A DNA stretch of 46,512 nucleotides from Bryobacteraceae bacterium (lineage in GTDB: Bacteria; Acidobacteriota; Terriglobia; Bryobacterales; Bryobacteraceae). The stretch lies in the NCBI GenBank assembly GCA_013388415.1, contig JACADU010000207.1, forward strand, positions 1-46,512, read 5' to 3'. Below the pieces are notes generated by a model. The model was not told the DNA's origin and made no database searches. It worked only from the letters and a program-made list of their open reading frames with translations. Below, in pieces: positions 32,001 through 38,139 of the stretch. Position 1 is the stretch's first letter; each line of letters starts with the position of its first letter. Position numbers and translations under genes: made by a program.

Positions 32001-32370
32001 CCGCGCCAACGTCGGCAAGACCGCCGAGCGCCCGAACCTGCTTCGCAACCCCAACCTGCCCAAGGAACAGCGAACCGTCGACCGGTGGTTCGATACTTCC
32101 GCCGCCGTCATGCCCGACTTCTTCACGTGGGGCAACGCCGGAGCCTTTGTCCTCGAAGACGACGGACGCGCCGTCTGGGACATCTCCATCGCCAAACGCT
32201 TCCGCCTCGCCGAGCGGCACTCGCTCGAGTTCCGCACCGAGATGTTCAACTTCCCGAATCATCCCGACTTCGGATCTCCGGGGACCACGTTGAACACCGC
32301 CGCCTACGGGGTGATCAGCGGCGCGACCGCGGCGCGGCAGATTCAGTTCGCCCTCCGTTACATGTTCTAA
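29068..32370 (+). CDS. Oar-like TonB-dependent outer-membrane receptor 2 (glycan locus)
   Basis: I prefer the ATG at 29068, preceded by GGGGG seven bases upstream, over the ATG at 29023. It starts the signal peptide directly (MVDRRFWQVCLLCLLTLSWGSSLIAQ) and gives 1100 residues. A carboxypeptidase-regulatory-like domain follows (ASITGIITDAQGGVIPNASV, YTISPLIPGNYELKI), then a plug with VPVNGRNYTRLLVLMPG-type sequence (here IPVNGRNY) and VNGQRTQDNNYTMDGVDNN. The barrel ends in the aromatic ALRYMF. Receptors of this type import large ligands with TonB energy, and the place opposite GH127/GH106 and upstream of GH29 suggests an oligosaccharide. A strong terminator follows the stop. Confidence 0.9.
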   Translation: MVDRRFWQVCLLCLLTLSWGSSLIAQTTNASITGIITDAQGGVIPNASVTATNTSTGVSRTVTTNEAGVYTISPLIPGNYELKITNAGFKTKVQTGIILETGAVVKVDGQLEVGAVTESVEVTAQAAMLQTQETSVAGVVTQSQLERIPVNGRNYTRLLVLMPGTSDIRRSQGRGDLSGTQMVSVNGQRTQDNNYTMDGVDNNMMFMNSPGGSPPMDAIQEFRVATGNSAEFGRSAGANVNISIKSGTRDLHGSVYEYLRNEKFDANEWFANRQSRGKVPFRQNQYGASAGGPLIIPKLYNGRDKTFWFGSWEGFRWRRGQTAQATVPLEPMRTGNFSSLPNTIFDPLTGTLDSAGRIIRKPFAGNIIPAARINAGMKSVVDSLLPLPNRPGTVNNLLATKGQQRDRDMFVARVDHTFGQKDTVFFRMLEQRVSENIPNVSGHFNSLNKYDVSNYGAGWNHIFSPTAILEIKYGFSHPNNPGCPSYSDGLTRAGILDAAKVSLFDKEALCDTRVTFTPQGYLGSGGGGGETILDRNHQFNGKFTKIIGRHNMKLGGGYTWRNMDAAYSNPTNGTADFWTAVTSSADVANSGNSFATMLLGYPSYIRRGFTVPRLFARQHYLEGFFQDDWRVTDKLTINLGIRWESGMRPWDTNDALGNLLVTHDGTGYKAELMWAGVNPMTDPVTGKANQPPKTLGYGRSLMRSDMNNWAPRIGIAYQMNAKTVIRAGAGVFFNSTFMQEINDLRKFWPYLPQQEISYNRGATPDFSINDKGPSFDSTQAIGGWPQNPNNRSPYSQQWNLFVQRQLLSDMTVDVGYVGSSNKKQIGYVGWNNAPTPSPLPINPRRILASSGFTGNMDGGSNKFNSEYNAFQAKLTKRFSKGLQILANYTWGKVMDDQSSLAEGKYMNMFDIRKDWSRASYDIKHAFKVGYVYDLPFGKGRAFGAGWNGITEAVLGGWALEGIIQLQSGVASNLRTGIDRANVGKTAERPNLLRNPNLPKEQRTVDRWFDTSAAVMPDFFTWGNAGAFVLEDDGRAVWDISIAKRFRLAERHSLEFRTEMFNFPNHPDFGSPGTTLNTAAYGVISGATAARQIQFALRYMF

Positions 32371-32394
32371 TTGGAAACAGACTGAAGTGACTGT

Positions 32395-32434
32395 AAAATC
32401 CCGCGGGTCCTGGCAAGACTCGCGGGATTTTTTC
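32395..32434 (+). terminator. Rho-independent terminator after TonB-dependent receptor 2
   Basis: AAAATCCCGCG (32395-32405) and CGCGGGATTTT (32421-32431) form a perfect 11-bp stem with a 15-base loop, followed by more T residues (TTTC). This is a textbook intrinsic terminator 25 bases after the receptor stop. GH29 downstream therefore needs read-through or its own promoter. Confidence 0.85.
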
Positions 32435-32449
32435 GAATGGAGTACAAAT

Positions 32450-34198
32450 ATGACCAGGCGATTATTCCATCTATTCGTTCCAGCGCTCGTGCTCGCCGCA
32501 GCCGCGGCTCCGGCGCAGGATCGCTTCGCAACTGAAACCGCGAAGGCGCTGAAGCGCTTTGACGGCATCAAATTCGGCATGTTCATCCATTGGGGTCTCT
32601 ACGCGATCCCGGCGGGCGAATGGAAAGGCAGGTACGTCCGCGGCATCGGCGAGTGGATCATGTTCCGCGAGCGCATCCCCGTCAAGGAATACGAACAGCT
32701 CGCCGGACAGTTCAACCCTGTGAAGTTCAACGGCGATGAATGGGCGCAATTGGCTCAGGATGCCGGGATGCGCTACATGGTCATCACCTCCAAGCACCAC
32801 GACGGCTTCGCCATGTTCAAGTCCGCCGCCTCCAAGTACAACATCGTGGACGCCACCCCCTACGCCAGGGACCCGATGAAGGAACTCTCGGCGGCTTGCG
32901 CCCGGCGGGGGATCGATTTCGGGTTCTATTACTCGCAGGATCAGGACTGGCACGAGCCAGGCGGCCGCGGAAATAACTGGGATTTCCCTGAAAAACGCGA
33001 CGCCCAGCCATATCTTGAGCAGAAAGTTTTTCCGCAGGTGAAGGAAATCCTCAGCGGCTACGGGAAACTCGGCCTGATCTGGTTCGACACCCCGGGGATG
33101 CTTTCCGAGAAGCAGGTGGACGGTTTGCGCGCCCAGGTGAAGACGCTTCAGCCCTCCTGCCTCATCAACAGCCGCATTGGACACAACCGCGGCGACTACG
33201 CCCAGACCGGCGACAACGCCATCCCCATCCAGGTCTACCTCCAGGACGGCAAGTGGGAAGTGCCAGCCACCCTCAACGACACCTGGGGCTATAAGAAGAA
33301 CGACAATAACTGGAAAGACCCGCGCGACCTCGTCGCCAAACTCGCCGACATCGTGAGCAAGGGTGGCAACTACCTGCTCAACGTCGGCCCCACCGCTGAG
33401 GGAGTGATTCCGGAGGCGAGCCAGAAGATACTCCGCTCCATCGGCAAGTGGCTCGAAGTGAACGGCGAGTCGATCTATGGAACGTCGCCGAGCCCTCTCT
33501 ACTTCCCTGACATCACTTGGCGCGTCACCGTCAAACCCGGCAAGGTCTACCTCCACATCCTCAACTGGCCCGGAACGAAGCTGGAAATCCAGGGACTCGA
33601 AAGCCAGGTCAAAAAAGCCTGGTTCCTCGCCAACAAGGCTTCCGTGCAGTTCTCCCAGAAAGGTCCTGCCCTCGCCCTGACTCTGCCCCCGAAGCCAGTC
33701 GATCCATGGGACTCAGTCATCGTCCTCGAGATCGCTGATCAGCAGCCGAAGATCGCCGAAGGCTACCGCGCCGGTCAACTGCCCCAACGCCTCGACCTCC
33801 ACGCCTGGATCGCCCGCCTGCGCGGCGAGGAGATCCGCTACGATTGGACAACCGCCAGCGCCAGCAACTTCCGCCGCTTCGAGCGCGAGTCCAATTCTCT
33901 CGCCTGGTACCCCTACAAGAGCCTCAACGGCGTCTACGACGTCGAAATCACCTACGCCTGCGATGACGCAATCGCCGGCAGCAAGTTCCGCCTCGCCTCC
34001 GAGCGCCGCGGCGCTCCCCCTGATGGCGTGATCGAAGGCGTTGTCGAAGGCACAGGCGGAGCGTTCGTGACCCGGAAACTCGCCGGCTCGCTCCCGGTCC
34101 GTCCGGCCACCGAGACAATCACCTTCGGCCTCACCGGTGACGACAAGTCCGCCGCCGTGAAGGTACGGAAGATCACGCTCGTCCGTCGCGCGGGGTAA
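32450..34198 (+). CDS. GH29-type alpha-L-fucosidase, exported
   Basis: The ATG at 32450 has GGAG seven bases upstream. The track's earlier GTG lies inside the terminator. The 582-residue protein has a signal peptide (LFVPALVLAAAAAPAQ) and the GH29 barrel: KFGMFIHWGLYAIPAGEW (41-58), VITSKHHDGFAMF (111-123), GIDFGFYYSQDQDWH, and LIWFDTPG with the nucleophile Asp213. NYLLNVGPTAEGVIPEAS closes the barrel, and C-terminal beta domains follow. GH29 enzymes release alpha-L-fucose. It follows the receptor terminator, so it is linked by place but possibly controlled separately. The acid/base residue varies in GH29 and I cannot assign it by eye. Confidence 0.9.
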   Translation: MTRRLFHLFVPALVLAAAAAPAQDRFATETAKALKRFDGIKFGMFIHWGLYAIPAGEWKGRYVRGIGEWIMFRERIPVKEYEQLAGQFNPVKFNGDEWAQLAQDAGMRYMVITSKHHDGFAMFKSAASKYNIVDATPYARDPMKELSAACARRGIDFGFYYSQDQDWHEPGGRGNNWDFPEKRDAQPYLEQKVFPQVKEILSGYGKLGLIWFDTPGMLSEKQVDGLRAQVKTLQPSCLINSRIGHNRGDYAQTGDNAIPIQVYLQDGKWEVPATLNDTWGYKKNDNNWKDPRDLVAKLADIVSKGGNYLLNVGPTAEGVIPEASQKILRSIGKWLEVNGESIYGTSPSPLYFPDITWRVTVKPGKVYLHILNWPGTKLEIQGLESQVKKAWFLANKASVQFSQKGPALALTLPPKPVDPWDSVIVLEIADQQPKIAEGYRAGQLPQRLDLHAWIARLRGEEIRYDWTTASASNFRRFERESNSLAWYPYKSLNGVYDVEITYACDDAIAGSKFRLASERRGAPPDGVIEGVVEGTGGAFVTRKLAGSLPVRPATETITFGLTGDDKSAAVKVRKITLVRRAG

Positions 34199-34213
34199 CG
34201 CCCCCCCGCTTGC

Positions 34214-34693
34214 CTAGCCGGCGGCGTGCGCAAACGCCAGCACACTCGGCTTGACGAGCTGTTCCCAATCCTCCGTCGACATCCAGACGACGTCCCGGTG
34301 CGTGCCGGCATTGAAGCAGATCTGCTCCTCCGCCAGCAGCAGCCCGTCCACCCAAACGGGCATTTCGAACAGCGTCCCGTTTCCGAACGGCGGCATCGCG
34401 CCAAGTTCGCAGTTCGGGAACAGCTTCTCCAGCTCGTGCTCGGTGGCCAGCCGGAGATGGTGCGTCCCGAAGGCGGCACGGAGTTCGTCGAGATCAACGA
34501 TCCGGTCCCCCGGCAGCACCGCCATGGCGAACCCATCCTCGCTGTGAACCACAACGACCTTGGCGAAACAGCGTGGGGGGACGTGCTCCGCCCGGGCGGT
34601 CTCCCGCGCTGTGTAGGTCAGCGGATGCTGGTCGTGCCGGTAGGCCAGATCTCTCATTTCGAGCAGTGCGACGAGTTGATCGAGAGTCTTCAT
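34214..34693 (-). CDS. YbaK/ProX-type aminoacyl-tRNA deacylase
   Basis: The ATG at 34693, with AGGAG six bases upstream, starts MKTLDQLVALLE and gives 159 residues. The track's longer start is not needed. The family edits mischarged tRNAs. The fold is seen in HPLTYTARETARAEHVPPRCFAKVVVVHS, with conserved Lys44 before the VVVV strand, and in GAMPPFGN. Tyr-Thr-Ala in place of more usual forms before ETA is normal for this branch. Single gene, convergent with GH29 and divergent from the beta-lactamase-fold gene. The exact amino acid edited cannot be read from sequence. Confidence 0.85.
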   Translation of the reverse strand: MKTLDQLVALLEMRDLAYRHDQHPLTYTARETARAEHVPPRCFAKVVVVHSEDGFAMAVLPGDRIVDLDELRAAFGTHHLRLATEHELEKLFPNCELGAMPPFGNGTLFEMPVWVDGLLLAEEQICFNAGTHRDVVWMSTEDWEQLVKPSVLAFAHAAG

Positions 34694-34800
34694 ATGAGGC
34701 TCCTCTCCCCTTTCAAATACACCGTCTGGAGATGAAAGAAAAGGGGCTTGTTGGGCGGAGCCCGCCATTCCACCCCGCTGCTGTGGTGGACTGTTTGGGT

Positions 34801-35847
34801 ATGTTGCTGGTCTTCTTGATCTTGTTCACCCTCCCGCTCGGAGCTCAGTGGCGCGAGGTCGAGCGGCTCGTCGAGCAGTTCAGGGCGAAAGAAAGCGCCC
34901 CCGCCGTTTCTGTCGCCGCCTCCCTCAAAGACGGAACTCTCCTCACCGCAGCCCGCGGCTGGGCAGACCTTGAAAACGAAGTCGCCGCCACCCCCTTCTC
35001 CATGTTCCGCCTCGCCTCCGTCTCCAAGCCCTTCACCGCCGTCGCCGCCCTCAAGCTCGCCGAACAGGGCGCCCTCGACCTCGACGCCCCTGTCGAAAAA
35101 TACGTGCCCTCCTGGCCCGCGAAACAATGGCCGGTCACCGTCCGGCAGCTCCTCGCTAACCTTGGCGGCGTCAGGCACTATCGCGCCGACGGCTCGGACT
35201 TCAACTCGACCGTCCACTACTGGTCCACGCGGGAAGCCCTCGCCGCCTTCTCCTCCGATCCCCTCCTCCACGAACCCGGCACAAAGTATCTCTACTCGAG
35301 CTATGGATTCACTCTGGCCGGCGCCGCCATCGAAGCCGCCGCCGGCTTGCCATACCCCGAAGCCGTCGCCGCGCTCGTCCTCCGTCCGGCTGAAATCGAA
35401 CGCATGCGCGCTGACGACCATTTCGCCATCATCCCCGGACGGGTCCGCGGCTACCGCAAGACCCCCGGCGGTGAAATTCAGAATTGCCCCCTCGCCGACA
35501 CCAGCTCCAAAACCCCGGCAGGCGGTTGGGTCGCCACCGCCGCCGACGTTGTCAGGTTCGCCCGCGCTCTCCTCGATGGCCGCCTCATCAAACCCGAAAG
35601 CCTCCAGGCGATGCTCGAACGCCAGCGCCTCAAGGACGGCTCCCGCACCAGCTACGGCCTCGGCATGGGCATCCTCCGCGACGCCGCCCCAAGGGTCTAT
35701 GGCCACTCCGGAGGACAGCAGGGAGCCAGCGCGTACCTCGCCTTCTCTCCCGAATTGAAGACCGCCGTCGCGGTCCTTGTGAACCTCGAGGGCGTCAACA
35801 CGCGGCCGCTCGCCGAAGCCATCCTGGCAGAGTTGCAGAAACCCTAG
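34801..35847 (+). CDS. Beta-lactamase-fold serine hydrolase (class C/LACTB-like), exported
   Basis: I chose the ATG at 34801, which begins a signal peptide (MLLVFLILFTLPLGAQ) and gives 348 residues. An ATG at 34732 would add 23 residues that do not look like a leader. The nucleophile motif S73-V-S-K76 (FRLASVSKPFTAVAALKLAEQGALDLD) is intact. The second motif reads YSS in KYLYSSYGFTLAG, where class C enzymes have YxN. The third is HSGGQQG. RQLLANLGGVRHY resembles LACTB-type enzymes. It is therefore more likely an esterase or peptidase than an antibiotic-resistance enzyme. Monocistronic. Confidence 0.85.
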   Translation: MLLVFLILFTLPLGAQWREVERLVEQFRAKESAPAVSVAASLKDGTLLTAARGWADLENEVAATPFSMFRLASVSKPFTAVAALKLAEQGALDLDAPVEKYVPSWPAKQWPVTVRQLLANLGGVRHYRADGSDFNSTVHYWSTREALAAFSSDPLLHEPGTKYLYSSYGFTLAGAAIEAAAGLPYPEAVAALVLRPAEIERMRADDHFAIIPGRVRGYRKTPGGEIQNCPLADTSSKTPAGGWVATAADVVRFARALLDGRLIKPESLQAMLERQRLKDGSRTSYGLGMGILRDAAPRVYGHSGGQQGASAYLAFSPELKTAVAVLVNLEGVNTRPLAEAILAELQKP

Positions 35848-35859
35848 CCGCGTTGCTCT

Positions 35860-35882
35860 GGCAGGCAACAAGGATGCCTGCC
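35860..35882. terminator. Hairpin between convergent genes
   Basis: GGCAGGCA (35860-35867), seven bases, TGCCTGCC (35875-35882) is a perfect 8-bp stem 13 bases after the hydrolase stop and 15 before the end of the opposing PIN-domain remnant. There is no T-run, but the position suggests a two-way transcription stop or a short dispersed palindrome. Confidence 0.5.
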
Positions 35883-35896
35883 TGGCCACTCCCGAA

Positions 35897-36319
35897 TCAG
35901 ACGGCGTGAACCATGCGGCCGTAGGCGCCAAGAGCGCTATTGGCCGAGAGGAGGGTGAGACCGGAGACGGCAGCCTGGGCAATCAGCATGCGGTCGAACG
36001 GGTCGCGGTGGAGCCACGGAAGGCGTTCGATATGACGCGCGTGCGCGGCGCTGACGGGGAGGCTTTCAAACCCCGCGGCCGCGAGTTGGGGTTCAAAGCC
36101 GGCGGGGAGGCGCAGTTTGCCCAGGCTCGCCTTGAGCCAGATCTCCCACATGGTGGCCGCGCTGACGAAGATGGTGTTTTCCGGCTGAGCGATCAATTCG
36201 CGGGCCGCTCGTGAGAGCGCCGGATTGTCGTCGAGCCACCAAAGCAGGAGTTCAATCAGGGCAGAGAGCTGAGCTTTGGCCTCGCAGATGTTCTTGATGA
36301 CCACGATTGATTTCAGCAC
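35897..36319 (-). pseudogene. Toxin-antitoxin remnant: antitoxin N-terminus fused in frame to a PIN toxin
   Basis: The 140-residue ORF starts at GTG (a second GTG at 36304 is possible). Residues 7-22 (VIKNICEAKAQLSALIE) are the N-terminus of a Phd-type antitoxin. They are joined directly to LLLWWLDDNPALSRAARELI, which is a PIN toxin from about its ninth residue on. The join removes most of the antitoxin and the first toxin motif (LLLDTH) with its catalytic Asp. Glu59 (MWEIWLK) and Asp106/Asp109 (HRDPFDRML) remain, but the last acidic position is Asn127 (LLSANSAL). The nuclease should therefore be dead. An internal deletion of about one antitoxin gene length explains it. The intact pair at 2.5-3.1 kb shows the normal layout. 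Confidence 0.8.
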
Positions 36320-36323
36320 GGTC

Positions 36324-36339
36324 AGACCAAGTCTGGTCT
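36324..36339. promoter_or_regulatory. Palindrome upstream of the fused toxin-antitoxin remnant
   Basis: AGACCA, four bases, TGGTCT lies just upstream of the remnant's start codon, as the operator of a Phd/VapB antitoxin would. It is probably the surviving operator of the lost operon. The remaining gap to the regulator gene (to 36490) shows nothing else clear. Confidence 0.4.
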
Positions 36340-36490
36340 TGAACGGAGACGACTGGCCGGAGTTGTTCGGGGCGAATCGGAACCGGGAGATGCGGGACCA
36401 GGATGTGAAGGCGTGGGTGAACCGGGTGGGGGGACGCAGGTAGAGTAACGGGCGGCAATCAGAAGAGAGCAGGCGGCTGCTGGCGCAGCG

Positions 36491-37408
36491 TCAGTCTGCC
36501 GCGCCGGAACGGGCGAAAAGCCCGTCGCGCGCCGTCTCCGAGATTCGGATCACCGCGGGATGCTTGATTCTCCGCTCCACCGAGATGACGTAAAAGGTCT
36601 CAACCACCGACGGCAGCACCCCGATACGCGCCACCGAGTACCGCCGCTTCACTTCCGCCTCGATCGCGGCGGGCGCCACGAAAACCCCCGCTCCCGCCTC
36701 GCCGAACGTCTTCATCAGGGCGCTGTCTTTGAACTCGCCCACCACGCGAGGCCTCACGTTTTGCGAGTCGAACCACTGGTCCAGCGAGCGCCTCAATCTC
36801 GAACCCTCCATCGGCAGCAGAAACGGCGCCCCCTCCAGGCACGCCGGAAATCCCTTGCGGTACATCTTCGCAAGCGGCGGCGCCGCAAACAAAACCGCCG
36901 GACACGAACCCAACAGGTGGTTGTAGGCCTTCACGCGCGCCCCCGTCCCCACCGGCGTGTCCGAGATGACCATGTCGAGCTTGTGATCGGCCAGCGCCAG
37001 CAAGAGACTCTCCGGCGTGTCCTCCTGGCAGATCAGTTGAACCGGCTCTTCCAGCTTCATCGCCGGCTCGAGAATCCGATAGGCGATGAGTTTGGGCAAC
37101 ATGTCGGAAACGCCTACCAGCAGCCGCGCCGGGCGCTTCCCCGGCTTGCCCCGCAAAACGTTTTGCAGCTCCCGCCCAAGTCCGAAAATCTCCTCCGCAT
37201 ACGCATACACAACCCGTCCGGTTTCGGTCAGCGCCAGTCCTCGCCCCGCTTTCTCGAAAAGCTTCTCGCCCAGCGAATCCTCCAGCCGCTTGATCTGCCC
37301 GCTCACCGTCGGCTGCGCTAGCAGCAGCTTTTCGCACGCCCGCGCGATGCTGCCTTCCCTGGCTGCGGTCCAGAAGTACAGCAGATGATGGTAATTCAAC
37401 CACTCCAT
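36491..37408 (-). CDS. nhaR: NhaR-like LysR-family transcriptional regulator
   Basis: The ATG at 37408 (MEWLNYHHLLYFW) is the usual NhaR start, giving 305 residues. The N-terminal winged helix-turn-helix is clear (EGSIARACEKLLLAQPTVSGQIKRLEDSLGEKLFEKAGRGLALTETG). The effector-binding domain runs from about 90 (RLLVGVSDMLPKLIAYRIL). In enterobacteria NhaR senses sodium and activates the nhaA antiporter. There is no antiporter gene nearby, so the target is unknown and the symbol denotes sequence type only. Monocistronic, preceded by a REP-like palindrome and the small helical protein gene. Confidence 0.88.
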   Translation of the reverse strand: MEWLNYHHLLYFWTAAREGSIARACEKLLLAQPTVSGQIKRLEDSLGEKLFEKAGRGLALTETGRVVYAYAEEIFGLGRELQNVLRGKPGKRPARLLVGVSDMLPKLIAYRILEPAMKLEEPVQLICQEDTPESLLLALADHKLDMVISDTPVGTGARVKAYNHLLGSCPAVLFAAPPLAKMYRKGFPACLEGAPFLLPMEGSRLRRSLDQWFDSQNVRPRVVGEFKDSALMKTFGEAGAGVFVAPAAIEAEVKRRYSVARIGVLPSVVETFYVISVERRIKHPAVIRISETARDGLFARSGAAD

Positions 37409-37461
37409 TGCCACACTCTACCCCTTGTTCCGGCTCCGAAGTGGCCATCCCGTCAGGGTGG

Positions 37462-37501
37462 GGCAGGCTTAAGCCCGCGGCGCGCCGGGCTGAAGCCTGC
37501 C
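37462..37501. repeat. REP-like long palindrome
   Basis: GGCAGGCTT-A-AGCCCG pairs with CGGGCT-G-AAGCCTGCC around an 8-base loop: 15 base pairs with a single mismatch. It lies seven bases after the stop of the small helical protein gene and 54 bases before the nhaR-like ATG, so it can act as a terminator. Its form is that of dispersed intergenic palindromes. No second copy is in the window. Confidence 0.55.
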
Positions 37502-37507
37502 GCCCGA

Positions 37508-37954
37508 TTAGCGGCTCAGCCGCTTCGCCGTCTGCTGCAGCAGCTCCGCCCGCTTGGCGATGCCGTCCGAGTAAGCGCGCAGCATCGAACGGTTCTTCTT
37601 TACGTCGCCATCGCTCAGAAGGCTGTTCTTCTGGTCGCTGAAGATCAGAAGCAGCTCGGCCTTCGTCTTCACCAGCTCCCAGTCCTTCTTCTGCTGCCCG
37701 GTCAGGTTCGGATTCGTCGATTCGAAGGCCGCCAGATCGCTCCGCAGTTCCTTGATGTCGTTGCTCAGCGCTTCCGACTTCGCCTTGACAGCCTCGAAGT
37801 CGGGCTGCTTGTTCTTGAGCTGCATGCTGATCTCTTGGGCGTCTCGCTGGATCTTGGCGGCGTCGCCGATGATGCTCTGAAAAGTGTTGGTGTCGGCGGT
37901 CGCCCCCGTGGCGGCGAACGCGAATGCGGCTGTCAAGCTGAGGATGGTCTTCAT
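37508..37954 (-). CDS. Small secreted helical protein of unknown function
   Basis: The ATG at 37954 has AGGAG seven bases upstream and opens a signal peptide (MKTILSLTAAFAFAATGATA), giving 148 residues. The track's longer start is a shadow. The mature part is almost wholly charged helix, probably coiled coil or a helical bundle: FQSIIGDAAKIQRDAQEISMQLKNKQPDFEAVKAKSEAL and NDIKELRSDLAAFE in order. It ends with KRAELLQQTAKRLSR. It is free of cysteine in the mature part. I do not recognise a family. It should be periplasmic, in the manner of small chaperone-like or stress proteins, but nothing shows a function. Confidence 0.7.
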   Translation of the reverse strand: MKTILSLTAAFAFAATGATADTNTFQSIIGDAAKIQRDAQEISMQLKNKQPDFEAVKAKSEALSNDIKELRSDLAAFESTNPNLTGQQKKDWELVKTKAELLLIFSDQKNSLLSDGDVKKNRSMLRAYSDGIAKRAELLQQTAKRLSR

Positions 37955-38073
37955 GGTTGTCTCCTTGTGTTGGTGTCTCGATCTTCGGAGCCCGCGTCTC
38001 GGAGCCCCTTGCTCGCACACCTGAGGAGATTCGTCCCGCTCATGAATCGTTTCTTAGGAAGTTTCGACGCCAA

Positions 38074-38092
38074 TCATCGGCTTTTCCGATGA
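38074..38092. terminator. Hairpin downstream of glcF
   Basis: TCATCGG (38074-38080), CTTTT, CCGATGA (38086-38092) is a perfect 7-bp stem in the 185-base gap between the glcF stop and the small secreted protein start. It could end the glcE-glcF transcript. The lack of a T-run on the minus strand makes this moderate. Confidence 0.4.
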
Positions 38093-38139
38093 ATGGGCGA
38101 TACGTTCAGGCCGCCCGGTCCGCCAGCCTGCGGGACTGC

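Noticed and set aside
34707-34746. CCCCTTT...AAAGGGG dyad between the YbaK-type and beta-lactamase-fold genes
   Set aside because: The spacer is long (26 bases) and the stem overlaps the YbaK-type ribosome site region, so it is too weak to list as an element.
36252-36458. 68-residue minus-strand ORF upstream of the toxin-antitoxin remnant
   Set aside because: Overlaps the remnant and its palindrome, Pro/His-rich with no plausible fold.
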